Source: Lewinella sp041392765 (GTDB lineage Bacteria > Bacteroidota > Bacteroidia > Chitinophagales > Saprospiraceae). Taken from it: a DNA stretch of 64,000 nucleotides. Shown piece after piece: positions 46,801 to 57,415 of this stretch. Every line of letters starts with the position of its first letter. Position 1 is the first letter of the stretch. Where the stretch lies: the NCBI GenBank assembly GCA_041392765.1, contig JAWKLL010000004.1, positions 62,001 to 126,000 on the forward strand, given 5' to 3'. A program made the translations under genes and the position numbers. A model generated the notes under the pieces. It made no database searches and had not been told where the DNA came from. It saw nothing but the letters and a program-made list of their open reading frames with translations.

Positions 46801-47869
46801 TTAGGCGGGCAGCTAAGTTGACACGGTTGCCCACACAGGCGTATTGGCAGCGTTCATACCCGCCCACAATTCCTGTATAGGCGGTGCCGACTGTTACGCC
46901 AGCTTTGAATTTCCAGCCGTGCAATAACTGCATGGGATGCAAGGCATCTCGCAAGTTTAGCACGAATGCCAATGCCCTGTCCACGTTGTTTTCAAAAGCG
47001 GTGGGCGCACCAAAAAAGAGGGTGAGTACGCCGCCTTTGTCGCCAAAATCAATTTCCTTGAGATAGCCCGAAAAACTATCGGTTAATTGCAGCACAACGC
47101 TGGCAAACTTATCCATATCCTTATACGAGGAAGGCCCCTCAAACGAAAGGAAAATAGATGCTACGGGACGGAATTCCCCTTGCCAGCGGTAATCTACAAC
47201 GGCTTCTGGTAAAAACCGTAGGGCTACATTCCTATCCAATTCATCGCATGCCAGCGCAATGGGCGGTTCGCCTGTCGGTTGGGCATTATCCACACGATAA
47301 GCATCTTGGTCAACGGGGGTCAGTTCCACCGAGTGATTGGGCAGCAAGGCCATCAGTTGCCCATCAATGACAATTTCTTGATTGCCAGCTAATGTTTGAC
47401 ACCATGCGCAGTTGTCAATGGGTATTCCTTTGAAATAGAACGACTTGGGTGTATTTCCTACGATTCCCCAAGATACTTCCCCATAAGACAATCCGAATTT
47501 AAGACCGATGGTGTAAGCGTCGAATTGGTTTTCTCGCTGCTCAAATAATTTACGCGCCCATGCGGCGGTAGCAATGATATCTAATGGATTTTGACCCGCC
47601 TGATTGACGGGAAAAATGGCCGTAAAGGCATCCCCTGCAAAATAGGGTATAAAGCCGCCCCGCGCATACACCAATTGCACCAAGGGTTCGAATATCTCGT
47701 TCAATACCAATGACAAACGCTCTGCCCCTGAGGCACCCTCACGCATCAAACCTTCTGTCAAAGGCGTAAAGCCCTTCAGGTCAATAAAGAGGGTGTAAGC
47801 CGTCAAGCGACCCTCTTTTTTCTTCAACTGCCACTGGCGTTGTATGAAGTATGGAATAAGATGCTTCAC
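43844..47869 (-). CDS. Class III cyclase-AAA ATPase-TPR protein (soluble adenylyl cyclase architecture), two frameshifts
   Basis: About 1,340 residues. Domain order: cyclase 1 (YTLFIDLKGFTPLTEGL, YFAGDAFTAIFP, both metal-binding Asp kept), cyclase 2 (GTAYTGIVGGYERCQYACVG then NRVNLAARLM; its first Asp is replaced in SIFLSFEGPS), then an NTPase with Walker A FGEAGIGKSRLV, then about 10 TPR-like repeats. This order matches mammalian soluble adenylyl cyclase. The start is probably GTG at 47869 (VKHLIPYFIQRQW). Frame breaks near 45405 (LIAEAIERLY to TWQLESRYADLAF) and 44210 divide it. It likely makes cAMP or serves as a signalling ATPase; substrate specificity is inferred only. Confidence 0.82.
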
Positions 47870-48075
47870 CTTTCTATTGCTTACAAACAACAGGAATAAC
47901 TTATTCCCACTGGAATTTATTACCCTGAAAAGCGGAGCAAAATACAAACTTTTCTCCGAAGCGTTCAGGTTTACCAAACATAACTACACAACAAACTATC
48001 ATTTCTTAGCCTGTGACACACTTTTTGAATATTCTCCTTAACAGCCCCTCCCTTTCGTGTTTTTCGTTGTCCCCC

Positions 48076-48204
48076 CACTTGTCTGAACCAGGATTTACAG
48101 AATGTCAGAATTTTCAGGATTATGCCCATCCAACCACATCAAACAGGCGTAGCCCATCAAACAACATCAAACCATTTCCCACCTATACACCTTTCTCACC
48201 TATA
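48076..48204 (+). repeat. Third locus of the 17-bp repeat module
   Basis: Contains CCAGGATTTACAGAATGTCAG, then ATTTTCAGGATTATGCCCAT and CCAACCACATC, then two 17-bp units (48171-48187 and CACCTTTCTCACCTATA at 48188-48204). The order of parts is the same as at 42205-42376. The last unit overlaps the 3' end of the serine hydrolase gene. The rest of the gap 47870-48195 holds no gene. Confidence 0.8.
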
Positions 48205-49497
48205 CACCTTCCGCACAACCATCTGCCCGTTGGCCAGCCACACACGAACAAAATAGATGCCTGTTGGTAGCATTGTCATATCTATGGTTGGTTGAACACC
48301 TGATGTAACTAACTGCCCTGCGGCATTTGTGACCATCACACGGGCTACTGGCACATCGGTTGCTATCCTTATTTGCCCTTGGGTAGGATTGGGGGTAATG
48401 GTCATCTTTGCATCCATTTCGGGTATTTCGTTCGTGCTATTCGTACATACCAAGGCGTTGAGGTGTTGCCACATTTGTTCATCAAAATCCGACAAAGCCA
48501 AGGGAGATATGCCCGAGGTTTCCCCCATGCGCACGATCACCCGTCCTTGTGAAGGCACTACGTATATTTTCTGGTCATTTTTACCCAAAGCCGCAAACGC
48601 ATCCGCTGGTGCGGAGGGCACCAACACGCCGGGCAGTGAGAGTTGTAGTCCAGGCAGCATATACGAGGATTGCCCATTTAGCCACCACAGATAGCCGTAA
48701 GAAGGATTCAATGCCTGCGAGGGGGTGTGCATCGCCGTTAGGTAATCCATATCACCTAATATTGAGTTGCCGTTCCACTGCCCCTGAGCGAGTATCAGTA
48801 AACCAAAACGGGCCGCACTGCGTGGGCGCGAAAAAAATACCCGGTTATACCCGACTGGTATATACAAGCCAGGTGCTCCTATTCGGGTGCCTATTCTGCT
48901 GTTGTAAAACTGGTTGAGCGAGGTGCCTGCTGCTGCTTCCAACACAGGATCTAATAAGGTGTAGGGTGCGTTGTGATACGCCCAGCGCGTCCCCGGGGGG
49001 GCTATATAGGTAAGACAGTTGGGGTCGGTGCAGTCGGGGTCTCCTTCGGTGTCGTCCAAGCCAGTGGTCATCGTCAGTTGATGTCGAATGGTAATGGCTT
49101 GTTCTTGCGCTGGTGTCAAGCTCGTCCATCCATTGCCCAGGTATTGGCTCGTAGGATCCTCGATGGACAACAGCCCTTCCTCCTGTGCGATACCCACTAA
49201 GGTACTCGTCAGGCTTTTTCCTGCCGAAGCCCAATACCACACACTGTCGCGGGTGAATGTGCCGAAATACCATTCAAGTGCTATACGCCCATCCTGTAAA
49301 ACGATGAACGCTTTGGTGTCGTATTCCTCCAAAAAATCATGTAGTGCCTCCAACGGCTCCTCGCACCACCCCTGACTTTCCGTACTCACGGTAGCCCATT
49401 CATCGCCCACCAACGGCGGGAAGTACAACGTTTGCGACCATGCTATCGGGCTAAGAATTACCCATAATAGCGTCCAGAAAATCAGTTTATTAGCCAT
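48196..49497 (-). CDS. Secreted serine hydrolase (class C beta-lactamase fold) with T9SS sorting domain
   Basis: A 433-residue protein with a signal peptide (LLWVILSPIAWSQ). The nucleophile motif SxxK is S91-A-G-K94 in YWASAGKSLTSTLVGIA, the second motif is YHN (RWAYHNAPYTLLDP), and HQLTMTTGLDD is the usual following helix. These motifs place it with penicillin-binding-protein-like hydrolases (esterases, peptidases), not a resistance enzyme as such. The C-terminal 75 residues (ITPNPTQGQIRIATD, IDMTMLPTGIYFVRVWLANGQMVVRK) are a type-A T9SS sorting domain. The final codons and stop lie in a 17-bp repeat unit. Confidence 0.88.
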   Translation of the reverse strand: MANKLIFWTLLWVILSPIAWSQTLYFPPLVGDEWATVSTESQGWCEEPLEALHDFLEEYDTKAFIVLQDGRIALEWYFGTFTRDSVWYWASAGKSLTSTLVGIAQEEGLLSIEDPTSQYLGNGWTSLTPAQEQAITIRHQLTMTTGLDDTEGDPDCTDPNCLTYIAPPGTRWAYHNAPYTLLDPVLEAAAGTSLNQFYNSRIGTRIGAPGLYIPVGYNRVFFSRPRSAARFGLLILAQGQWNGNSILGDMDYLTAMHTPSQALNPSYGYLWWLNGQSSYMLPGLQLSLPGVLVPSAPADAFAALGKNDQKIYVVPSQGRVIVRMGETSGISPLALSDFDEQMWQHLNALVCTNSTNEIPEMDAKMTITPNPTQGQIRIATDVPVARVMVTNAAGQLVTSGVQPTIDMTMLPTGIYFVRVWLANGQMVVRKVYR

Positions 49498-49806
49498 GAT
49501 AAAATAGACTTAATTAATAAAAACAACCTTTTCTTAGACTCCTCATACTGGCAAACGTTTAAAATTCGCACGCAAGAATATTCTATGCTAAGTGCTGTTT
49601 TTTTTGGTTTTTTGACAAATTTAGTGGTCGTACTGGGCTAGCGATCTCGGCAAAAGGCCGAGACAAGTTGTGCAGCAGTGGCAGCTTTTAGCTGACAGAC
49701 CCGGGTTTGCCAGCCGATCCCGACCTAGCTGGTCGGGAGAGCTGTCCAGATGTTTTATCGGGGTAGCCTCCACTAGGAAAGTCAAAGAACCTTTTTTTCT
49801 TATCCC
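49498..49806. other. Intergenic region with two hairpins
   Basis: No gene seen. It contains the hairpins TCTCGGCAAAAGGCCGAGA (about 49645) and CCCGACCTAGCTGGTCGGG (about 49720), similar in kind to those at 17905 and 34564. It must also hold the promoter of the serine hydrolase gene, which runs leftward from 49497. Confidence 0.45.
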
Positions 49807-51018
49807 TTACTCCATTCGTTCCATGCTGAATCGGAGGTAATACTGACCGTAGCCATTGGAAAAAGGTAATGTCACCACTAATTGGGAATCATTGATATGG
49901 TTGATGATGCCGAGTATAGCCGGGTGCTTGAATGTGTATGTTGGAGCCACCTGCGGAGTAGTACATATTATTGGTGGTCTGATAAACGGAGGTGAAGGTG
50001 ACCACTCCGTTGTCATAAAAATGATAGACCCCATTGATGAGTGCAGCTAATGTGGGATCTACCGAGGTAGCGTCGTAGGCATTGCCTCCTTCCATCCATT
50101 CCACCGACGAAGTTGCCAGCTACCCAGTATGGAGTAGGTTTCAGGGGCGGTATGAGTGCTTTCATCGTTTTCACTAGCAGCATCTTCCCAGTTGGGGTCT
50201 GCTATGTATTGTTCATCGGTAGGGTAGTTTTCCTGTGGTATCAAGTGGTTTATTGCCAGTGCTAATATCACCAAAGCGGCCATGCCTACTGCTATCCATT
50301 TTACGACATTGTTTTTCTTTTTGACAGGCGCATGGTTGGGAGGTACAAAGGAATTGCTTGACTTTCCACCTGTTCGCTGTTGCTGCATTTGCTGTTGGCA
50401 ATGCTGTATGAGCTGTTCAATTTTTTGGTTGTGCTTAATTTTCAGTGCTTCTTGGTAGTATTCGATAGCCAACCGGAAGTTGCCTTCCTGCATGGCGGCC
50501 TTCCCGTTTTCATAATGCCCAAGAAAGTGATATTGTGTTGGCAAAAGTTAATTTGTTCCTCGATATAAGCTTGGGTGGGCACAAAGCCGGGCAGGTGGCT
50601 GCGCAACGCTTCCCGGTATGCTTCCCGGGCTGCTATCAATTCACGCTCCTTGTACAACTGTTCGGCTTGCTTGATGTGTGCCTCAAATTGCTGTTGCCAT
50701 TGCTGTCGTTCTTCATCGCGAGCGGCTGCCTTTTCTTGGGCTTCTTGTCGGGCTTGGCGCACTTTTTGAGGGCTTCCAACCGTTCGGAGGCTTGCGCTAA
50801 GTATTTGCCCAAAGGCGTGAACCGTTGCAAATAACCCTCGTAGGAAAGTTCATTGTCATTGATGGTGGCTTGTTGCCATATTTTATCTTCTTCCAGCTCG
50901 TTAATCTTGCGGTTGGCTGCCTCCACGTACTTGCCATCGGGAAACCAGCGATATAGTTGCGGTAAGCCACTACACTATGTGCATGGGTTACTTCCTTCCA
51001 AACCGCTTCTTCATCCCG
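49807..51018 (-). pseudogene. TPR-membrane-lipocalin-like protein, 5'-truncated and frameshifted
   Basis: The frame pieces read, from 51018 down: DEEAVWKEVTHAHSVVAYRNYI and FPDGKYVEAANRKINELEEDK (a repeat often seen in caspase-like or FGE-type proteins of Saprospiria), a coiled coil rich in Gln/Glu, TPR-like helices (LAIEYYQEALKIKHN), a membrane helix (WIAVGMAALVILALAINHLI), and a lipocalin-like C-terminal domain (SILGSWQL, VYHFYDNGVVTFTSV, PFSNGYGQYYLRFSM). Breaks lie near 50755, 50545, 50100 and 49925. No start codon exists: upstream of DEEAVWK there are only two codons and then a stop, at the point where glmM begins. Confidence 0.7.
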
Positions 51019-51024
51019 CTTTAG

Positions 51025-52053
51025 TTGCTAAATGAAAAAGGAGAATTTATCTCCGCTAATGATGGTGCAAATTTGCTGGCACTATTAGCCGAAGGCAGTA
51101 TTGAATATGCTTCAATAGACGAGTTAGGAACCGTTACTACCAACCACGACATGGTAGATTATCATGTAGCACAGGTGTTGGCACACCCGTTAGTGGATGT
51201 GGCGGCCATACAAGCCCAGCAATATAAAGTGGTCATAGATGCTGTGAATTCTACGGGGGCATTAGCACTACCGCCGCTGTTGGAAGCATTGGGATGCCAA
51301 GTCTCCGTCATCAATGGGGAGATGCACGGCCATTTTGCCCACAACCCTGAGCCACTGCCTGCGCACCTCGAAGAATTGTGCCAAACGGTACAGCATCAAG
51401 CTGCCGACATGGGCATCTCCGTGGATCCAGATGTGGATAGGTTGGCATTAGTAGGCCCAGGCGGTACCTGGATAGGGGAAGAATACACGCTGGTAATTAC
51501 CGCCGACTACGTATTGCGCCATACCCCCGGCCCCGTGGTCTCCAATCTATCTTCCACCCGTGCTTTGCGCGATATTGCCCACCGTCACGGGCAATCTTAC
51601 CACGCTTCGGCAGTTGGGGAGGTAAACGTGGTAGAAAAAATGAAAGCCGTAAACGCCGTATTAGGCGGCGAGGGCAACGGCGGCATCATCGACCCCGCTC
51701 TCCACTATGGGCGCGACGCATTAGTCGGCGTAGCATTGATTTTGAGCAGTATGGCTACAACGGCCCGCGACTTGAACGCACTACGCGCCGACTGCCCCGA
51801 ATACCACATGGTCAAAGACAAAGTAGTGCTTTCGCCCACCTTGGATGTGGAAGCGAAATTGGCCTTCATCCAGCAAAAATATAAAGACCAAGCAACCATC
51901 AACACCATCGACGGCCTGAAATTAGACTTCCCGGCAGGTTGGGTACACCTACGTCGTTCCAATACAGAACCCATCGTGAGAATCTATGCCGAAGCCGGCA
52001 GCCCCGAACAGGTGCAAAGCTTGGTAGATCGCGTGAAGGGGGATTTTGTGTAA
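51025..52053 (+). pseudogene. glmM: Phosphoglucosamine mutase GlmM, N-terminally truncated
   Basis: GlmM interconverts glucosamine-6-phosphate and glucosamine-1-phosphate on the way to UDP-GlcNAc and is normally essential, with about 460 residues. This frame has about 342 and starts inside domain 1 at LNEKGEFISANDGANL. The metal-binding loop DPDVDR (GISVDPDVDRLALV), the sugar-binding GEVNVVEKMK and GGEGNGGI, and the phosphate-binding RRSNTEPIVRIYAEA are intact. The missing 110 or so residues include the catalytic phosphoserine loop (ASHNP type). Upstream there is no frame carrying them, only the truncated TPR gene on the other strand. The stop codon TAA is the first triplet of hairpin element A copy 3. 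Confidence 0.88.
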
Positions 52054-52203
52054 GAGACGGGAAAAAAATAACTGATCCCATTTTTGGCTTGGCTTTATGC
52101 ACTAAGCGTAGGAATACTTGCACAAAGCGTGTGTATAAAGACAAGCCTTCAGGAAAAATGGGATCAGTTATTTCCGTCAAAATGCTAAGAGACGGGAAAA
52201 AAT
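52051..52203. repeat. Hairpin repeat element A, copy 3
   Basis: Same orientation as copy 1. Left part AACTGATCCCATTTTTGGC, right part AAAAATGGGATCAGTTATTTC then CGTCAAA. The sequence TAAGAGACGGGAAAAAA occurs on both sides (52051 and about 52186), so the element is bracketed by a direct repeat here. Confidence 0.85.
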
Positions 52204-52301
52204 AAACTATTCTTGCCTTTTTGTAACAAAGCCTTTTTGTGGACGTATGAGTAAAAATATACTATGTTTTTTACACTTACGATATTGAACAACATTTCCC
52301 C

Positions 52302-52502
52302 ATGCAACTTGTATTTCCATTATCTGAGGCAGCCTTACAGGAGGATTCTTTTTCCAACGAAACCAAGCCTGTAGCGAGTGGCAAGGCCAGTCATAAACAT
52401 CGGGCAACAAGTACTCTTCCTAAAAAGGGGAAAAGCTTTCCGCTGAATGATGCATCTGATGTTATAACGTCAGCAAAGAACAGTACAGCTGTGAAAAAAT
52501 AA
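52302..52502 (+). CDS. Hypothetical small basic protein, weak support
   Basis: A 66-residue frame with many Lys and Ser in its second half (KASHKHRATSTLPKKGK) and no recognisable family. It lies in the gap between element A copy 3 and the large surface-protein gene. It could be non-coding; nothing else is seen in 52204-52657. Confidence 0.2.
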   Translation: MQLVFPLSEAALQEDSFSNETKPVASGKASHKHRATSTLPKKGKSFPLNDASDVITSAKNSTAVKK

Positions 52503-52657
52503 AAAAAGTAGTACCGTTTTTACTAGATTACCAAGCCAGTGATGCCTCAAAAGTGTCTTTTCGGTGGCAACCGCTATTTTTTTCCTTGCTTTTTCTAACA
52601 TTCCATCTATTTTATTGGTTTAAAGGCTGTATCTTGCCCTTAACCAATCAGCTCCCT

Positions 52658-55600
52658 ATGTTTAGACTGTTGATGTTATTCGTATCCCTCCTTCTCTGCG
52701 TAGGTGTCACCGCGCAGACATCTCAGGTTGTGTTTGGCAAAAACCGTGTGCAACACCATCGCGACTTCGATGAATGGATGAAGTATGAAAGTGACAACTT
52801 TATCACCTATTGGTATGGCGAAGGCCGTTATATTGGGCAAGCCGTCGTGCAAACCGCCGAACACGACTTCCGCGAAGTGCAACAAATTTTAGAACACCGC
52901 CTTAATGAAAAGTTGCAAATCATTGTTTATGTTGACCTTACCGATCTCAAGCAAAGTAATATAGGCAACGATGAAACCTTCACGAATGTAGCAGGGCAAA
53001 CAAAGATTGCGGGCAATAAAATTTTTGTCTATTTCAATGGCGACCACAATGATTTGCGGCGTCAAATTCGCGAAGGTATTGCGACGGTTTATCTTGAGGC
53101 GATGCTCTTTGGCAGCAACCTCCAAGAAATGGTGCAAAACGCCGTACTCCTAAATCTACCCGACTGGTTCAAGGATGGCCTTGTTAAGTATGTAGGAGAA
53201 TCGTGGAATACCACCTTGGACGACCAATTGCGCCAAGCGCTCTTGTCGGGTGAGTATGAAAATTTCGAGGCGTTGGCACTTGATAAACCGCTGCTAGCAG
53301 GGCAAGCTTTCTGGTATTATGTAGCGGAGGTTTATGGTCTTCCAACGGTTTCCAACCTATTGTATCTTACCCGCATTAATCGCAGTGTTGAAACGGGTTT
53401 CCTATACGTATTGGGCACGCCTTACCAAGTGGCACTTACCGACTGGCAGCAATATTTTCTCAAAAGATACGAGATAGATGCCCAACAACGCGCATTGCCA
53501 ACGGGGCGGGAGGTAGCTATTCGCAATAAACGACAGCACGCCCTTACTCAACTCACTATTAGCCCCAACGGGCAACAGGTTGCTTACGTCCTCAACGATA
53601 TTGGACGGTATAAAGTGTTTATCCAAGATGTACAGACGGGGGAGCGCAAAGTAGTGTTCAAGAGCGGCTTCCGCAATGCCATACAAGCTACCGATTATGA
53701 TTATCCCCTCATTGCATGGAATCCAAGCGGGCAGGAACTGGCTGTATTGTATGAAAATAGAGATCGCCCGCGATTGGTACGCTATAGTGTCCTGACGGAT
53801 AAGGCACTGGTTGAAGAACTCAGTACGGAATACCAGCGCGTACATAGCATGAGTTACCTTAATCCTGCTACCTTGTTGTTTTCGGCAACGGTCAGTGGCT
53901 ATTCCGATATCTTCCTCAGCTACCCGGCAATCGCAGCGTATTACAACCGATTTTTGGGGACGACCGTGATGCTGTCGCAGTGCAAATTCGCGGTAGAAGT
54001 GGCATACTTTTTTCCTCTAATCGAAACCATACCAATTTGCGCCAGCTAGGCTGGACACTACTTTGCCCATATTGCCATTCGACTTGTTTTATTACGATCT
54101 CAGTACGCGTCTGGGGAACTCATCCGCGTAACGGAAACGCCCTTGCCAACGAGCGCCAGCCTATTGCTATTGATGATACATACTTTGGGTATCTCACAGA
54201 CAGGAGCGGATTCTATAATAGGAACTAGGTTTTCTTGAGGATTACATCGACCATTACGAACAGTTGATTGCGCTGAAAGATGGTACGCAAATTCGCATGC
54301 ACGCCGATTCCAACTTGTCTAAATTAGATACAACGCTCATTGATACCATTGCTATTTATCCGGTTATGAAAGAAAGAGCCAAGGTGGCCGCTTCTTCCAA
54401 CTACGGACGCAATCTGTGTGGCAAGTAGCGGCTCAAACTGGGCATTTGTTGGAGTATTTCCCCGGCCAACAGCCAGGTGATGCTTTGATACGCATTTCCA
54501 AAGATTCCTGGTTTGCGAACTTTTACCTTCTGTCAATGCTACGGTGTTTCAATATTTCCGTTTCCAGCGGATGAAATCGGCACCGCAGCCGCCGGATGAA
54601 GACGCGACTGCACCGTCGCAGCAAATACCCGCCGTGGAGGAGGAAGCGGCGGTAGAGGCCATCGAACCCCACACCCCAACCGCCGGTAGTACCTTTGAAC
54701 CCCTGTACAGCCCGCGCTCAGCCGCTGACAGCACTGCCGTCATTGATATCGATAACTATCTTTCAAAGTGAGTTTGCAGAGGAAGAGGACTTCGCCGTGA
54801 AAAAAGACAAGGAGGTAGCCCCTACAGCCATACAGCCCGCTGAAGACGTATCACCGAATCCTCCGCCAGTAGCGGCAACGATGCTCGTCCGTACGGGTGT
54901 TCGCAATACAGACACACCCGCTGTTTATAACCCGCCCGGGAAGAATTACCCCTACCGTACTACTTTCCGAACGGATTTTGTGACCTTCAATATGGACAAC
55001 AATCTCCTTTTTGAAGGACTTGACAGTTATGCCGCCAACCCGGATGGGTTCAATAACCAGCCTTTGAGCCTGCTGTTGAAGGCTAATTTTAAAGACTTGA
55101 TGGAAGATTATGTTATTGAAGGTGGTATGCGGTTGCCTACCAGCTTCAACGGCACGGAATACTTCCTAACCATACAAAACCGCAAACGCAGGTTGGATCG
55201 TATTTTCTCCGCTTATCGGCGCAATCAGCGGTTTCCCGAAGCAGGCATCCCCGCATGGGCGCGAAAACAATATTGTACTGGGGCAATACGGCATTCGTTA
55301 TCCCTTAGATGTTTTCCAGAGTTTGCGTGCCACTGCTACACTACGCCGCGATCGGGTACAGTACCTTTGCTACGGATCCCTTGCACTTTCAGAAGCACCA
55401 GCACCGTCCAAAACCCAGCGGGCGGGTATGCGTCTGGAATACGTTTTCGACAATACCGTTGACCTAGCACTCAATCCTTGCGCGGTACACGGGCAAAAGT
55501 ATATACGTGGAGTTCTATAAGCAGTTTTCTTTAGCCATTGACCAAGCTTTTTCCTTTGACCTCAACCGGGTTTCGCGGCAGGGGACTAGATGCCCGGCAT

Positions 55601-56181
55601 TACATCCGTCTTGACAAACGCTCCATTTTAGCTTTCCGGGCTGCGGGGGCATGGTCGTTTGGTAATGACCGTATTCTCTACTACATGGGAGGGGCAGATA
55701 ACGAGCTTTTTGGTGGCTTCAATACCACTATTCCTACGCCAGAAGAAACACCCGGCTTTGTGACGTTGGCTAACAGTATGCGTGGGTTTAGCCAAAATAT
55801 ACGCAATGGCAACGCTTATGTGCTGGCCAATGCAGAGTTGCGCATACCTGTGTTCCGTTATCTATCCGAGCGCATACAGTCGCCCTTCTTACGGAACTTT
55901 CAGGTAACTGGCTTCTTTGACGCGGGTACCGCCTGGAGTGGCGACAGCCCCTATAGCGATGATAACCCCCTAATACGGCTACTTTTCCCACTACAACGGG
56001 AGGGTTTACTCCTGTTAGCGTACGGCTAGTGTATTTCCGAGACCCGCTTGTCTTTAGCTATGGCATTGGTGCACGCACCCTCTTGTTTGGGTATATGGTG
56101 CGCTTGGATTACGCATGGGGGTACGAAACGCGCAACGTATTAGATCCCAAACTACATTTGTCGCTGGGGATGGATTTTTAG
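52658..56181 (+). pseudogene. Large envelope protein: peptidase-MA-like domain, beta-propeller and outer-membrane barrel; frameshifted
   Basis: From the ATG at 52658 (signal MFRLLMLFVSLLLCVGVTAQ) the first 460 residues read cleanly: an MA-type peptidase-like domain (NLPDWFKDGLVKYVGE, the HExxH pattern absent) and the first TolB-like propeller blades (LTISPNGQQVAYVLNDIGRYKVFIQDV). After about 53935 the frame changes repeatedly, but conserved pieces continue: an acidic linker, a strand-rich region (FVTFNMDNNLLFEGLDSY, PLSLLLKANFKDLMEDYVIEGGMR), and barrel strands FFDAGTAWSGDSPY and DPLVFSYGIGARTLLFGYMV, ending LHLSLGMDF at 56181. Total about 1,170 residues, a size known for such proteins in Bacteroidota. 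Role unknown. Confidence 0.72.
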
Positions 56182-56225
56182 ACATACGCTATGTACGGAA
56201 TCCTGAAATTATGATATGAGATGGT

Positions 56226-56394
56226 GTAACTACTTAGGTAGTACCAAATTCCGGCTAAAAAAAGCCCTTTTCCACCTGACGGCAGCTATTTTCGTCGCCG
56301 TGTCGGCTTAGCACGACATGACTCCTCAAATGAGCTTTGTCAGTCGGAAAAATCTTCTTTTTTTAGTTCGAAAGCGCACTACCTAAGTAGTTAC
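56226..56394 (-). mobile_element. 169-bp MITE with IS66-like ends, copy 2
   Basis: Inverse orientation of the copy at 25084, with the same 17-bp ends GTAACTACTTAGGTAGT. Flanks are GAGATGGT (56218-56225) and GAGATGAT (56395-56402), an 8-bp target duplication with one mismatch. It lies at the convergent 3' ends of the envelope protein gene and hipT, and supplies the last codons and stop of hipT. Confidence 0.9.
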
Positions 56395-57414
56395 GAGATG
56401 ATTTCTTTTGGTGCTGTACATCAATCCATATCCTCGTTGGTTCGCCGTTGTCAGGAAGGAACGTTTGATGAATGTTTCCACGAGGGGTTGTTTGTCGCAA
56501 AACGGTTTCAATAGTTTTTCAATACGGCTTTCTGCTACGCCAATTCGCTGGGCGAATACGGTGAAATCGCAATGAGAAGGGTGTCCACTTTTCTTGTAAT
56601 ATTCGCTTTTATATCCATCCGCAAATAACCCTTTTTCAAGTGCAAAATCTGTATCATCCACGTGTAGTTTAGTGTTAATCAAATCATAAGCAGGGCTTAG
56701 TAGATAGTCGCCACTCGCGGACTCGAGCAAGGAGAAATTTTTTAAATGTGCATCCCCATTTGAAAACAGATAATTGAAAACAACCAAGGAAAAATATTTT
56801 TCGATTTCCACTCGCCATGCGGGTACAAATTGCTGTATTAATAGCCCCGCTTCTTCATAGCTAAATTGGTATTTGAAATGAGCACCTGCATTGTCGGTAG
56901 TTTTTCCTGCCAATGTAGCAAAATCTTCCTTACCCCATTTCATTCCATTTTCTTTTACATCAAATCGCTTGGTAATGTAGGCGGGTGAACCATCCCTGAA
57001 AAAGATCAAGGCGTTTTCGGCAGTAGGCAGGCCATATACTTGTTTGGCAATTTGCATGGTCAGGTGCTCATTGGCAGGAACTTGATCAACCTTTTTTAAA
57101 TCCTTAGGTATGGGCTTGAGTATATGTGTGCCTCTTTCCTCATTCTTGGTTAGGCGTAATATGTTTTTTTCTAGGATAAGACTCAACTTTTCCTGCACAC
57201 CTGATATAGAGATGCGCTTGCGGTTTTCCAAAAATTGTGCTGCTATATCTTCATTTAATCGAGGAGGTTCATAAGGTAGAATGTGGTGTACTTTTTTACC
57301 GTTGAATAAACTTCGCAAGCAACTGGGGCTATAGGTAGAAAAACCCGTAGCTAATGTACCTGGACACACTCCAAGGGAAAGAGGAAAATTTGATATGGGT
57401 GTTTTCTTTTTCAT
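56383..57414 (-). CDS. hipT: HipT-like serine/threonine kinase toxin (HipA C-terminal kinase)
   Basis: A 343-residue kinase from the ATG at 57414. It lacks the HipA N-terminal subdomain, which is encoded separately upstream, as in the HipBST systems. The Gly-rich loop is SISGVQEK, Ser69 and Ser71 corresponding to the SIS motif that is autophosphorylated in E. coli HipT. The catalytic loop is SNGDAHLKNFSL and the metal-binding Asp is in SPAYDLINT. HipA kinases phosphorylate aminoacyl-tRNA synthetases (GltX for HipA, TrpS for HipT); the target here is unknown. The gene starts 1 nt after hipS ends. Its last three codons (VTT) and stop come from the MITE at 56226-56394. Confidence 0.88.
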   Translation of the reverse strand: MKKKTPISNFPLSLGVCPGTLATGFSTYSPSCLRSLFNGKKVHHILPYEPPRLNEDIAAQFLENRKRISISGVQEKLSLILEKNILRLTKNEERGTHILKPIPKDLKKVDQVPANEHLTMQIAKQVYGLPTAENALIFFRDGSPAYITKRFDVKENGMKWGKEDFATLAGKTTDNAGAHFKYQFSYEEAGLLIQQFVPAWRVEIEKYFSLVVFNYLFSNGDAHLKNFSLLESASGDYLLSPAYDLINTKLHVDDTDFALEKGLFADGYKSEYYKKSGHPSHCDFTVFAQRIGVAESRIEKLLKPFCDKQPLVETFIKRSFLTTANQRGYGLMYSTKRNHLVTT

Positions 57415-57415
57415 T

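Noticed and set aside
48196..49497. Antibiotic-resistance beta-lactamase
   Set aside because: SxxK and YxN motifs place it in the serine hydrolase fold, but the T9SS sorting domain and overall pattern fit a secreted esterase or peptidase; nothing specific to resistance is visible.
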